Shown: positions 1-13,074 of the stretch, in pieces
How positions within the stretch are numbered: position 1 is the stretch's first letter
Layout: each line of letters begins with the position of its first letter
Assembly: GCF_004210375.1 (NCBI RefSeq)
Contig: NC_134830.1
Location: forward strand, 46,195,094 to 46,259,093
From: Tachypleus tridentatus
Taxonomy: Eukaryota > Arthropoda > Merostomata > Xiphosura > Limulidae
Reading direction: 5' to 3'
DNA: 64,000 nucleotides
Notes under the pieces: model-generated
Database searches by the model: none
The model's input: the letters and a program-made list of their open reading frames with translations, nothing else
Told to the model about the DNA's origin: nothing
Position numbers and translations under genes: made by a program

Positions 1-1053
1 CTAAAAACTGGGGTGATTAGAGATTCAATTTCCCAGGTATTGAATACATTTTACTCTTCCTTCTTTGAACTCCCAATTTTTCACAGTATTTTTTTTTTCC
101 TTTTTGAGTACTGTGTTTCAATTTTCAAACACTTATGTATCTCAACATAAAGCACAATGAAACACTGTAGTTTCATTATAACCTGCAAAAGATCTGTCTT
201 TTATCAATGATTTGAATTATATCAAATTTCTTTTAGTGCACATACTGAATGATCTTTAGGCCACTGTTTTTCAAACTGTGTTGCAACACAATAGTAGGTT
301 ATGGTAATTTGCTAGTAGAGCCATGAGAATATCCCCATACAAAAAATAATTAACATTTAAAACATATTATATATATATATTTAACATGGCAACACAGGTG
401 TTACGCAAATTAAGCTAAATGGATTATGGTGTCATCTATGATAAAAAATTTAGGGAGCCACTGCTCTAAGCTTAAATCTTCATGCAAAAAATATGTAGGA
501 GGTGTGTAAGATAGGCGTTTTGACATGATAGATCATATTAAGCTGTCAAATAGAAGATATATTTATTTAAAGAGACAGGTTTATTAGTTTCATGGGGATC
601 TGGAAACTACGAAAACACAAACATATTTTAAATAAGACAAACAACTAAACAGGTTGAACAACATGCAATAACAATACTTTATAAAGGGTTATATAATAAT
701 TCCTAGTTATAACAATAGGAGGTGAATACTAATACCATAGCTGGAACACAACTAGAGATGAACAATTAAATCAATTTGATATAACTAATTACATGTCAAT
801 AACAATGATTAGTGTCACATAATGCGAATCAATTAATCAGAATTATTATTAAAATGAGTTAATGGGACAAAAATGAACTAATTTTCTATTATTGAATTTC
901 TCATTATTCCAAGAATCCAAGTCCAGTGAGATTAATTGATTAGTAAATTCCACTAATTCAACAGCTGTAGTATATATGATAGAAAGAAAGCATATTTAAG
1001 TGCTTGCATACAAACATAACACACAATATCTATTGTTATAACTTAAAAAAGCA

Positions 1054-1412
1054 AACCAAAACAAAAATAAGTTAAACAAAAAATGCTGCACTAATTTAAA
1101 AGATCCCAGAGTAAAAGCTATAATGTGGGATTATAAGATGTACCATACGTTTTGGAGATGACTTCAGAAGTAGGACCCACAATGCAGTGGACTTCAGAAG
1201 TAGGACCCACAATGCAGTGGACTTCAGAAGTAGGACCCACAATGCAGTGGGTATACACCATCTACTGCAGCCTTAACTTCAATTTGCCAGACTCACATAG
1301 GAAATAAAGAGTAGCAATAAATATAGAATTAGAAATAGAAATTAAAAGAGCAAGATGTGGGTGCTCAAGCCCACAACATCCCACATCTATATCAAACACC
1401 TTTCACTGGACC
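1054..1412 (-). repeat. Unclassified interspersed repeat, copy 1 (with 30-bp x 3 insert)
   Basis: The copy reads, in inverse orientation, the same order as copies at 23.65 and 24.5 kb: a TTTTTTGTTTAA end, GGGATC, TGGGATTATA, GGAGATGAC, GTAGGACCCACA, TCTACT, TATTAGAA-type TTTCTATTTCTAATTCT and GGGCTTGAGCACCC, CTT. Within it ACTTCAGAAGTAGGACCCAC followed by AATGCAGTGG is repeated exactly three times (1161-1250). Confidence 0.85.
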
Positions 1413-4400
1413 AAGTACTAGTGTCATGACAATATAGAAGATAAATAATAAAACAAAACTTCTACATTATAAAGAATAGAAAACAGGTTCATTTACCTGC
1501 ACATCATGATAGTTTTACATGCCTTTAGTCCTTTGTATGGTTATTATGAAGGACCTTTCTGCCATTGCTTCCCTATTTCAGAAGCAGTTACAAATGACAC
1601 CAAAACATTGTCTAGGGATACCAGTTCTTTCAAACCCACTATACATGTAGAAAAATTAAAGAACATATTTTTTGCACCACTACCAATAACATTTATTTTT
1701 CAAAGATTTAGCCAGGAGTGTTATGTCATCTTGTGATTTAAAGGCAATTGGCATGACAAAATGTCCATTATCCATACAATCAATGATAATGCAAGTATAA
1801 AAGAAGGTAATAAATGAGAATTAATGGAAAGTCTTTGCCATCTTGTAGCATATTATTAAAGCTACAAAGAAATAATTTTATACAGTTTAAATTTGCAGTA
1901 ATTCAATACATGTCCACCTATAATTTTTAAATGTCTTCCCAAAATTCTCAAGATGAAAAAGCAACTATAGACATAACCCTCCCATTCTTGATACCAAATA
2001 TTATATTTTGCGTAAACTAGAAAACATGAGTAATACTAAGTAGAATAAAACATTAAATTAAATGTAATTTTGATAACTGTAGTATTTATTAAAATATAGT
2101 TTATAATGAATCCTAGTTAGATAAAACTGAGTACTGTTTTGAATCAAAACAGATCTATACAAAGCTGTAAGTAAGAAATCCAAACAACAGTTCAGCAACA
2201 TCTAAAGTAATAAAGTTCCCTCTTCTATTCTCTTAAATTTTACGGATAATATTTCATTTTGACCTGACCTTTGAATATTTTCTCCATTTTAAAACAACTT
2301 GTTAAACATTTTTAAAAAAAGAAGATCTATTATATTTTAATTTTATACTTTTAATTTAAGTACATGACTTTTATAATGATTAAAACTTAACAATTCCCTT
2401 AACCTACACAAAAGAAACTTGACTTCTTACACCAAAACTAATAATACTAATAATTAAAAAAAGATGGCAGCTGAGAGAGCAGTCTCTAAAGATTAAGTAA
2501 ATGCTATGACACCAAACTGTTTGGTTTCCATAAATTTCCTGTAAATTTATATTAAAATGTACTTTGTTATTAATTTAAATTATGTACAGCTCCATTAAAA
2601 CTTGTTAACACAGCTTCTTTAAATCAATACATAAGAAAAGAATGTTAAGTCACCAGCCAGAAATTTTACACAGACTCAGCTTTGTTGGCATCAAGCACAT
2701 GCAAACTAAGCAAAATATACAAAAGCTGCAAGTCTGTTTATTTTGTTTTTTGGTGTTAAAGTTCCTGTTTGCCAACACAAAGTTAACTTTTCCTTCGTGT
2801 AAGCCCATTCCTTCCCTCATATTAATGGTTACAAAAAACATCACAGAAACCTTTCTTTATTTCATGGCATACAATTGCACTAAGATTTATGAAGTTGTAC
2901 CAACCTATTTCTAAAATACAGCTGTTAACCTAAACTACAAAACAGGCACTGTATCCTCTTTTTTTTTTTTAATACATCAATGTTTAATGATTTAAATATT
3001 TATGTAGTCAATGTTATTATTCATATATTATGTAAAGTACATTTACTCTCATAACTTCAAACCACTGTTTATAATAAATAATGTAATAGCTTTATTACTA
3101 CAACTTGATTTTTGATAACCCCATTGAAAGCTATTTATCATATTATAAATAATTAAAAACAAAAGTATATATAAGTTTACTACAATAACACATGTACCTG
3201 TGCTATACATGGCATATGGTTTATGAAAGTTAACAAATCATTTATGAGATTTGTCAACTCATTTTACAGAAAAGCAATAAAGTAACACACAACTTAAAAA
3301 CATCTTACTTAAAAGTGTGTGTCTTGCAAGTATTTATAAACAATGTGTGAAAACAAAACCATTAAATGGTGAATGGAATTGAAAAATGAAATATAATTGT
3401 AAAATTAATGTTTTACCAGTTATGAACATCAAAAAGTTTCTATTTTTCTCCTAAATATGTTAGCAATAACTGAAAGTATACAGACTGTATCTATACTACA
3501 TTTAATGAAAGCAGAAACTGGAGAAATCACATCAGTACCTTTACTGGCCATCCCTATTGACTAAATTATATTTAGTTGTAGCTATGAAATCTTTGCATTT
3601 TAAAACAAAACTTCTTGGCACATCCTAAACCATTCTTCATTGATTAAACCATATTTGACTAGGTCCAAAGCCAAGGAAATATTAAAGAGCAAACAAACTC
3701 ACAAACAACACTACCTTAAAATATAATTTCTTCCCTGTATGTTATAAAACCAAAATACAACTTGTTTTACAAATTCATCTTTTTAACAATCATTATAATT
3801 ACCTATATTCATCACATTTTGTCATATAGACCATTCTGCTCAAACCATTTATATGACTCTTCATGAGATGTATTATGAAAAATTATGGTCAAGATTTTAT
3901 ATCAGATTTAAAAAATCTCTTAAAAACACTATACTCATTCAGATAGGAAATTCATCCACTTCTTAAAGTTTTGATGCTCACAAAAAGCAACTAGTTATTA
4001 TTACCAAAATATGAAAAAAAGGTGTCCCAAGTTGTATATGATTAGACATTGGCAATGTCATTAAAAACAAAATATTCTACACATCATGAGAATATCTAGA
4101 TACGAATTAGCAAGACTGTCCTCAACCTCAGATTTTTAAATTCTTTTAATAAACATTTTATACAAGTTTTTGTATTTAAACGTTTTCAACCTGTATAAAA
4201 GTAAATGTAATGTGAAAGATTTGGTGGTTTACCAGAGTACATAAAGTAAGTGACTTTAAGTATATGGATCTATCGCTTTTACATAATTTAGCTCCCAAAC
4301 TGTAATTTCATAGCTATACCACTGTATAACAGTAAACAATCAACAAATAATTACTTTCAAATGTAAGTATTATAAAACATAACTAAGTATTTTTTGTCTA

Positions 4401-4439
4401 TATTAAAACAGGTAATTCTACCATTTACTACAAAAACAC

Positions 4440-5760
4440 CTAACAGTAACTTTAGATCTGAAAGATTCTAACAACTGATTCAGCTGTCTGTCCTGCCAGA
4501 CCAAGTGTTCAGAACCAGCATCAATGTGATGTGTGCAAAATTGTTATAGCTGTTCTAACTGCCAGAAGCTACATTGTGAAACACGGAGGATGGCAACAAG
4601 ACTGAATGACTACCTTTTCCAATCTATGCCATGGGTCTTGTGTACCTTGACAATTCAGATACTGTATGTTAACCATGTGCAAAAGCCCTAATAAACCTAA
4701 GAACAACAGTGAGATGTGACTAACTCTTAGCAGGCTAAGTAACTGGTACAATGACACAGGAATGGTCTTCAATCCTGATTAAGCAACAGCCATGTTTTGC
4801 ACATTCAACAACAAACATGCTAAGAACAAACCATCACCATATTTTACAAGCAATGCTATCTTTATGAAAGCAATACTAAAGTATCAGATAGTAATCTTTG
4901 ACAAACAGTTCAATTTCATCAGCCACATTAACACTATAATAACCACAGCTACAAAAAAAAGACATCAATGCACTGTAAAACAGTAGAATGTCATTTGCTT
5001 ATGTTGTACCAAAGTCTTATCAGCTCCATAATGAATTATGAAATACCAAAATCAGTACAAGTACCAAAAAACTAGGCAGGATAAGAAGATACAAAAAATC
5101 TGTTTAATATGGTCAGAGAGTATACTTCAGCTATCCCCATCAAAGTCCTATTACACCTCAAGGCCTCAGCAGCACTGCATGGCACTAACAGGGCTTAAAA
5201 GCAAATTTCTTCACTAGGATCTTGTAGTATAAAGAAAGATCATGCATTCAACTATCAAACCACTTTCATTTTTCAACTGCGATAATCAAATGTCACGATG
5301 ACCTCCACAGGAGACAGCCTTAAAAAGACTTGTGCCACAGAACCACAACTACAATAATAACTCACCACCAGATCTCAGATGCTCTCACATGGAAAAAGTA
5401 TGTATCCTACTGAAATATGTTGAATCAGTCTAGACAGGAAATCTAGAGTTTAGTCAAAGGGTAAAGCATAAAAACCTATCAGCACCTATTTAAAGACCAC
5501 AGTGAACATTCACCTATCATAGCCACCTATGTTTCCTACACTACAGACAGTGAGAGAGAGATGGTTGGATATTCATTGCTTTGAGACAACATTCTCCATA
5601 AAGCTGATGGAGTATTTAAGTTTCTGAAAAGGATGGAACTACAAACCATAAATCTCAAAACACAAATCCTGCCCAACTGTACTGGCAGAACAGTGACCTC
5701 CTCTGCACTATGAAAGCAAAATCAGCAACCTTGGTAGGTGTCTTTATCAGTATTCTGTCA
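4440..5760 (+). pseudogene. Jockey-like LINE reverse transcriptase fragment, decayed
   Basis: Plus-strand frames give the post-catalytic part of a LINE RT: a W-Y-N segment near 4740, then MFCTFNNKHAKNKPSPYF (4792 on), VIFDKQFNFISHINTI, and LMLYQSLISSIMNYE after a shift near 5000. This order (Lys-rich strand, F-D-K-x-x-x-F-x-x-H-I, then L-I-x-x-x-x-x-Y) is typical of the jockey/CR1 thumb region. The fragment has several stops and frameshifts, and its 5' and 3' limits are approximate. Confidence 0.7.
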
Positions 5761-7435
5761 CTGTAGGGTGTGGCTAGGATAAATGAAGGATGAAGAATTT
5801 AAAAACAGTATACTTGTAAAGCAAGAAAAAAAAATAGTGGTAACATAAGTAAACGAACTTCTACAAATGATTAGTGTACTTCCCAGAAATGAAACCTTTT
5901 ACTAAAACTTCTTCCATTCAACAAAATCGATTTTGACAGGGGCTTAATTTACAAATTACACCCAATTCACAGCTTTAAATTGCTAGGGAAATAGTTCAGT
6001 TTTAAAAATTTTCATTTTCTAAATACTGAACTGCAATTTATTTTCTTGTTAACTGTAACTTAACTTTATACTACGCTATACTGACATCAATATATTTGTG
6101 CTGCAGCTTGTGTACTAGTAAAGCAATACTTCACTTACATTACGTTAATTAGAAAAGTGGTGGATAGATCACGTTAATAAATTAGTTGAAGCTTTTTTGT
6201 GTTGATATATGGCAGACAATATGTTGTTAAGGTACCAACAGAACTGAAATTTAACTAAATGAATCCGTCTTAAAAACAGATGTTTTGTTTAGTTGCGTCA
6301 GAACAACAGAAGAATTATCAGAGTAGACGTAACTCCGTAAACAACCAACATCTGGGATACTGGGGCAGCTATAGTTGTAGTGGGACTGGCAGGTCGGTAA
6401 CCGCTTGCACAGCACAAGGAAACGAAAGCGACTAAATGGACTATTGAACAAACTGTAATACTTCACTTCCAACTGCGTGTTAATTTCGCGACGCTAACCT
6501 TGACATACTTTTTCCTGATCAAATATCGGGTATTATTTTTCTATGTAATAAACTATTTTTGACATCAGACTATGAAGAGAGGGTGAAAAAGTTGAGTAAA
6601 TATGATATCCGTCTAGACTCTAGAAATTAGGTAAAATAAACAAAAAAAAAAAGAGAAGAAGAGAGAGAGAGCTAAACATAGGTTTAAATGGATCAGGTGG
6701 GTAACATTATACTAGTTATTTGCTACACAAACCAACGCAGACAAATATTATTTGATACGAAGACACAATATGAAAGTATGACCAAAATGTGATGCGTGTC
6801 TTATTTCACAACTGGATCCCCCCCCCCAGTGGAAAATTTGAGATTTAAATATTTCTTAATATACTATCCCATTCATATTTATTAATATTAATTCACTTTG
6901 CAACTTCTATAGTTTTGGTTTCTATGGTTGCTTTACTAATAAATAACAACTCGCATTTCATAAAGTAAAGCAAACAGAAACTATAAAAAGCATCTGTTTA
7001 CGTCACATACTATACACTTGAGACAGTTCTATAATACGACATATCGAATGAAGACAACTAAAATGAAAACTGTTTTTGCTTCAGACACAAATAACATGGA
7101 AAAACAAAAAGTGAGTATGCAAATAAGTCTCCACAACACAAAACATTTTTAAATATATTATAAAACTATCGTTTTAATTTAAAATACAAAATATAGTTAT
7201 AACCAATGAGAACAAACCGATATTCCGTAAAATTTCCGCCAGAATATACGATGTTCCATAAATGATGTCATAATTACGAGAAGTTTGACACGATTTTTCA
7301 AAAGATTAGAAAGTTTAAACTGTGAGTAACAATAGCACAGGTCTCATGTCTACCATAACATAACATGTAATATGACAACGTGAATGAAAATTAAGCCTAC
7401 TCGAGTAATTGTTTTTACATTCAATTTGCGAAACA

Positions 7436-7703
7436 TTGGTGGCCAGGTGGGTCAAGGCGTTCGATTCGTAATCCGAGGGTCGTAGGTTCGAATCCCCGTC
7501 TCACCAAACATGCTCGCCCCTTTCAGCCGTGGGTACGTTATAATGTTACGGTCAATCCACTATTCGTTGGTAAAAGAGTAGCCCAAATGTTGGCAATGGA
7601 TGGTGATGACTAGCTGCCTTCCCTCTAGTCTTACACTGCTAATTAGAGACGGCTAACACAGATAGCCCTCGAGTAGCTTTGCGCGAAATTAAAAAAAAAA
7701 AAG
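7436..7703 (+). mobile_element. tRNA-Thr-derived SINE, copy 1
   Basis: The head contains box A-like GGCCAGGTGGGTCAAGG and box B GGTTCGAATCC, with TTCGTAA in the anticodon-loop position (CGT, Thr). The body follows (ACATGCTCGCCC, CACTATTCGTTGGTAAAAGAG, TGATGACTAGCTGCCTTCCC) and the tail GCTTTGCGCGAAATT ends in an A run. Full length, about 268 bp. Confidence 0.93.
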
Positions 7704-8496
7704 AAGAACTATTTGATAGTACCCCGATTCTCTGGTTGATGCCTTGACAAATTAAAATACAAAACCATGACTGATATCATACTGGAACACCAAATATTCC
7801 CCGCCTATAGGCTCGAGCTTTGAATATTTTACGCACCTAGTGACGAATTTGCAAATTCATCATTTATAACTATTCCAAACTTGTAGACGTCATTACTGCA
7901 ACACAAAAAGTGTAGCTATACACTTACCGCAATAGAGTAGCTACCAAAGTACAATGACAAACAACCCCCAGGAGACTAGGTAACTTATTTAAAATGTGAT
8001 CAAAATAATGTGAACAAACAACCTCACATCAACCAATGGCATAAATCAAACAAACATCGACATATAATGGTGGCAGCAGAAAACAAGAGCAACAAACCTG
8101 GTATGTAAGTGCTAGATGTCAAAATCGATTTTGGTAAACAAACCACCCATGTTCAACATTTCACTCTCAAAGTGATAAGGCAGTCAACTAATTTTTTTTG
8201 TTCTTCTTAAAAAAAAATGTTCTTACCAAATACAATGTTATGTTACTGAAGGTTTTATTTCATACTAGCTGGAGTATCCATCCCCTGGACAGAAGTTATG
8301 TAAATTCATGATTAATGAAAGGTTATCTTAGGACATGAAAAGTTGCGTAGTTCATGGACATGCAACAGACAGTACACTTATGTTTATACAGATACGTTAT
8401 ACGTTACAGTCGACTGATAATGTTCTATTTACCAATTCTACACAGATAGGGAAAGAGAGAGAGAGAAAAAAAGCATTAGAAAGTTTAAGATGCATT

Positions 8497-8517
8497 TATT
8501 ATTATTATTATTATTAA
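8497..8517. repeat. (ATT)n microsatellite
   Basis: About seven TTA/ATT units in a row, bounded by GCATT on the left and AATGC on the right. Confidence 0.95.
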
Positions 8518-8832
8518 TGCTTAATTTTGTTATAATAACAATTTAAATTGTTTTGTCATTCTTTTGTGGCGAAACACATTACAAACTGGACTATAGTTTC
8601 AGTTACCTTGCATCTAACCCAGTCGTCAAAATTTATGCAAGTTTAACCTGGCGACATTAAATCTTGGAGTAGCACCCAAAATAATTTAGCTTAGTAATTG
8701 AAGACGTGGATTCACATCAGCATAACTCTTAACAACTAATGCACTATCATCCTGGTTTTATTTTCTGTAAGTTTAGTCGTCTCTAAATAAACTAAAATTG
8801 AAGATCCCATGATTCTTATAGTTTCCTGAGGG

Positions 8833-8966
8833 TTTGTTTGTATGTCTGGCTGTAATTAAGCACATGAACCTAGACAATTGGTTCTGTGCTTTGCCCACCA
8901 CTGATATCGAAACCCGGTTTCTTGCGGTATGAGTCCGCAGACATGCCGCTGTGTCACTGGTGGGGA
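8833..8966 (-). mobile_element. tRNA-like SINE family 3, copy 1
   Basis: On the minus strand the head reads CACCAGTGACACAGCGGCAT, with GTCTGCGGACTCATACCGCA and box B GGGTTTCGATATC. The 3' end (on the plus strand TTTGTTTGTATGTCTGGCTG, TAATTAAGCACATG) is tail-like. This is a third tRNA-like head with the same general architecture. Confidence 0.7.
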
Positions 8967-10694
8967 GACATTTCCTGAGGGAGAGGAGGACATTTAAACC
9001 TATTAAAAGATCTCTGCCACGTTACCTCACCTTACCTCAGTGCATTAGAAATAAGAGTTCGACATGGCACTATAACCAAGAGACATTTAAACCTCTCTAG
9101 CAAAGAAACCTCACGCGAGAGAAAGTTAAATTTTCCACCTGGAAGTAACGCAAAAAGAAAATAAACGTGGCAAAAACCCTATTTACAGCTGACATTCATT
9201 TTACTTTGTGTGTCGTTATATACACCATACAATTCATGTTTAGTTTTGTACTTGTTTCTGGTTCCTTTTACTACTTTAATGTGCAAGGCTCTGTTTCGGT
9301 AACAGTATATGTGCTTCAACTCAATTACAAACACTGCTAATCCAGCACAAAGCCACTGTTCCACATACATACCCTGACAATAACACGCGTTTAAATCCGA
9401 CAAAATTTTATGTAAATCTGCTCCACACTAAACAAGACTGCAGCTCACGAGCACGCGAAACCTGTCGAAAACACTGGCTTATTAGAACAACCATATATAG
9501 TTCTCTTTGAATAAAACAATTTTAAATAATCTACGGTCACTTACCAACTAAAAACACTTAACCAATTGTAATTTATCTCTATCTAGAACAAAGTATTTAA
9601 TGTTGACTCAACAAAGACTTATTTCGTCTGAAATCTAAGCTTTTGATCACCGAGTAGATTTTTGAGGAATTTCTACCAAATTTGGCGATAAAGTTAAAGA
9701 GAAAACACACGACCTTTACTCTCTACATAATATGATAGACTATTTCGGTCAAAATGTCGCCACAGTGATTTCGTCAGGTCTAGTAGCACAAGCACTGATG
9801 TGAAAATGTACGCCTCTGGGCTGTTTGCTGTGTAATGATGATGATGATTCGTGAAACTTAAACAAAGTTCATTGTGGAGTTTTTGTTTGTTTTACCCGGG
9901 AAACACAAGAGAACTTATAACTCGAGTTGTTTTTAAAACAAGGCCTAACTGTTGAAACTTAAGTCACTAATACCAGTTCTACGCAGATTGAACACTAACG
10001 CGAATTCTCTATGTAACGATAAAACATTGTTACACGCGTGGATTTCTGATAACAAGCTCGCTAAGTATCAGTGAATCAGCAACTGATATATAATAATAAT
10101 ACCGTATTTTCTTGAACACAATGTACACCTTCTTACCTCCAAATATTGACCGAAATACTGACTGCGCATTATATTCGTGGTCATTCAATTTTGTTGGGTA
10201 TTTTACTAGAAGCTACCACCGAAAATCATTGAAAGTTTTAAAAATATGTTGCATATACAATGTTATGGATATCGAACCCTGATTTCAGACAATGTTCTGC
10301 TACTAGTTGGTAGGCTTATTTGTTACAACTTGTCAGTTGGTTCATTAAATTTCTTAAACTCCGTTAATTAAACACTTCTGAAAAGATCGTAACAGAATTA
10401 TTAATATTTATCAAAAATACTATTAGAAATTATATTTCATCTTTCTTTTCTGTACAAAAAACTGTCTTTTTGTTGTTAATTGTAAAGCTTCACAATAAGA
10501 CTGGGTCACTGACGACTTTCGATAAATAACTTACCATTTTAAGCTTTAATTTTAACACTTCAATTTGTGTATGTTTTCGTCTACACGTTGAATTTCAATC
10601 ACTTCCATGTAACCTGAAGCCTTCAAATTAAAAATGTATGAGCAATAATGATGGAGAATGACAAAACTGTATAATATTCGCAGATAAAATTGGA

Positions 10695-10860
10695 ACCAAC
10701 AAGTATTCCATGATGACGAGAAACTCACTTGAAATGAGAATGTACTCTAAAGACAGCTGGTATGGGTATTAAAACTTTGAGTTGGAATAAAATGTATAGC
10801 AACATTTTGACCTTCTTAGATCATCTTTAGGTTAACAAAGAGAGTTATATAACGGTATAA
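10695..10860 (-). repeat. Penelope-type tail with degenerate hammerhead-like core
   Basis: On the minus strand the order is TTTGTTAACCTAAAGATGAT, CTAAGAAGGTCAAAATG, then TATTCCAACTCAAAGTTTTAATACC, CATACCAGCTGTCTT and TTTCAAGTGAGTTTCTCGTC. The family core would be CTGANGA-GACC-loop-GGTC-GAAAC. Here it reads CTAAAGA and CAAAA, which breaks two invariant ribozyme positions. No Penelope RT is adjacent. Confidence 0.65.
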
Positions 10861-10861
10861 C

Positions 10862-11040
10862 AAATACAAAGGAATTCCTATATATCTTCTATAAAAGCCC
10901 TACTTGTATAAGAACTCAAATCAAAATTTTACCAATACATAGAAATTCCTTTACACCTTGTATAAGATTCCCTACTAATATAAAAACTCGAACCAAAATT
11001 TTATCAATACAAAGGAATACCATTATACCTATATTAATTA
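10862..11040. repeat. Imperfect tandem units of about 65-78 bp between Penelope-type tails
   Basis: AATACAAAGGAATTCC-like segments recur near 10865, 10939 and 11008. The last two are each preceded by AACTCraAyCAAAATTTTAyC. The units are diverged, lie between oppositely oriented Penelope-type tails and may belong to the same composite element. Confidence 0.5.
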
Positions 11041-11090
11041 ATAATCTAACACCTAACTGCAACGTCCCTACAGTCTCATACCCGTTTACA

Positions 11091-11216
11091 TTTTTGTTTG
11101 TGTTTTCTTATAGCAAAGCCACATCGGGCTATCTACTGAGTTCATCGAGGGGAATTGAGCCCCTGATTTTAACGTTGTAAATCTGTAGATCTGTACTAGC
11201 GGGGGGACTACACTTT
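11091..11216 (-). mobile_element. tRNA-like SINE family 2, copy 1
   Basis: On the minus strand the head holds CGCTAGTACAGATCTACAG, TTTACAACG and box B GGGGCTCAATTCCCC. The 3' part reads ATAGCCCGATGTGGCTTTGCTATAAGAAAACACAAAC. The head differs from the Thr family, but the tail resembles it. The source tRNA is uncertain (Val-like). Confidence 0.75.
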
Positions 11217-11224
11217 CGTTCCTA

Positions 11225-11350
11225 AGACCACCAACGGTCAGTCGCAAACTTTATTAACCTGATGATGACCTAAGGTCAAAACGTTGTTACGTACTTGATT
11301 TTAATTAAAGTTTTAATACCTATGCCAGCCGTTTTAGAATACATGTAGTA
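11225..11350 (+). ncRNA. Penelope-type tail with hammerhead-ribozyme-like core, copy B
   Basis: Positions 11259-11265 are CTGATGA, the hammerhead core box. They are followed by a 4-5 bp hairpin GACC-TAA-GGTC (11267-11277) and then AAAAC where GAAAC is required, so the conserved G is A. Next comes CGTTGTTACG, which can form a short helix III. The downstream TTAATTAAAGTTTTAATACCTATGCC, with TTTAATACC, is the family tail. Sequence upstream (CTTTATTAA) could pair with TTAATTAAAG as helix I. Cleavage activity is doubtful because of the G-to-A change. Confidence 0.5.
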
Positions 11351-11494
11351 AATATCTTAATAAATCGATTATTGCAGAGCTGCTTGCGAGAAAATAAAGC
11401 AATCACTGAAAGCAAAGATTCAAACAATCCCGCAAAACACTGAAGAAAATTTTACTAAAACAGAGATTAATTAAAATAAAAAATGTCAGTTACT

Positions 11495-11560
11495 TCTTTC
11501 TTTGTGAACCTGACGATGACCGAAGAAGGTCGAAACGTTGTTCGCTTCTCTACTTAAAAA
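11495..11560 (+). ncRNA. Hammerhead-ribozyme-like core, copy C (core intact)
   Basis: CTGACGA (11510-11516; position 7 may vary in hammerheads) is followed by hairpin GACC-GAAGAA-GGTC (11518-11531) and GAAAC (11532-11536). That is a complete CUGANGA / helix II / GAAA arrangement. CG-TTGTT-CG could form a minimal helix III. I could not find a convincing helix I or a clear UH cleavage site, so activity is unproven. Hammerhead motifs are known in Penelope-like retroelements. Confidence 0.5.
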
Positions 11561-13074
11561 AATTTCTAAACCCAAACGGGTATATAACCTCAGCCTGTAT
11601 CAAGCATTACAGTACGTTTAAGCTAATTACTTCATGTTGAAAAGCTTGTTAACACTGAACATCAGTGAACAGGATTTTGAAAATAAAAAGAAATCCAGAA
11701 TAAGCTTTAATATAATATATATTATTTCCCAGCCTTAAAAGGGTGAAAATATGACACTTTTCAAATGTCATGTTGGATCATATGATGGCAATAACAGACC
11801 ACGACGTATACAAGAGTCAGATGCAGTATAAATAACAAAAACTTTCACTTTTTTTTTTCACACTATGTAATAAAATATTTTACCTTATAAAGGAAAATAC
11901 GAGTAAATTAAATTAAATTAAAAACGCCAAGACGTCACTTATATCTTAAAGCTAAGTCAAAGGAGTTTTCCATGGTTTTGACATCCATGTCCCTTCCCCC
12001 TTTAATATATAGTTTATTGCGTTCGCCCGTCGGATTTCAATAAGAAGATAGAGTTAAATGACGAATTGTAATACACAGACAACTATTAAAATGCTACATG
12101 TACATTTAATAATTACTTGTTACTTTCATTAAACAAATATATATATATAAAACGTTTACTTTTCATTATTGCACTATTAATTACCGTAATCACTCGCTCC
12201 CTCAAGAGATAATCTACCTCAGGGAGAGAAGACCCCCCATACCTTAGCAAATGCCAAGCTTGGTTATAACAGGCTAAAGTTATGCATTAAAATTCATAAG
12301 TTTTAATTACTGGTTTTCTTGTACCGTATTCTCTCTATATCTTCTATTATAAAACAGACTAGAAATGGAGAGTACGAGATTTTATCTCGGAGAGATAATG
12401 GCGACTAATATGTCTGTTTTGATAAAAGTCAAACAACCCTGCATAACACTTTCTTCTCAAAGCACTAAAGTAGAGAAACACGAATTACATGATCTTATTT
12501 TAAACCATGGAAGTTTATATTAATAGTTCTATTTTTGTAAACACACATGATAAGTTTGTTGTTTCTGTATTCTTAAAGTATTTTATATTATCGACTTAGG
12601 GCATGTTTTGTATTACGTTTACAACGAAAATTATCAAAATGATTTGGTAGTATTGAAAACTTTTGAAACATTGAAATTTTCAACCTAAACCGTATATTCT
12701 CCAAACGTGTACTAAACTGGCCAGGTCAGAGACCATTAATTTTCAATTATTAGAAGAAATTACAAGCATCTGCTAAACAGTTTTCTTGAGCAGCTCGACT
12801 CAAATAACAGAACTGAATGTCACTCTTATAACGTATCCACGGTATAAAAGCGTAGAGCGTGTTCAACAGCATCACTTAATGAACTGTAGCCCAGATATGT
12901 ACTCCCAGTCCTTGTTTTTGAAGAAAAAACTGATGTATTTACCATTTAGTAGTACCTGTAAGATCCAATTCAATACACAAATTGAACATCTATTTTGAAA
13001 AATAAATAATCAAACAAAACTTATAAAATGTATTTTAATAAGTTTTTATGCATATTGAAGTGGCCATAAGAAAA

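Noticed and set aside
7436..7520. tRNA-Thr(CGT) gene candidates at the heads of the SINE copies
   Set aside because: The sequences have boxes A and B and a TCGTAA-type loop, but the acceptor stem does not pair and each is fused to the SINE body, so they are SINE heads and not tRNA genes.
10100..10200. ACCGTATTTTCTTGAACACA string resembling ends of some hAT or other DNA elements
   Set aside because: Only one end is visible and no inverted partner was found, so it is too weak to call.
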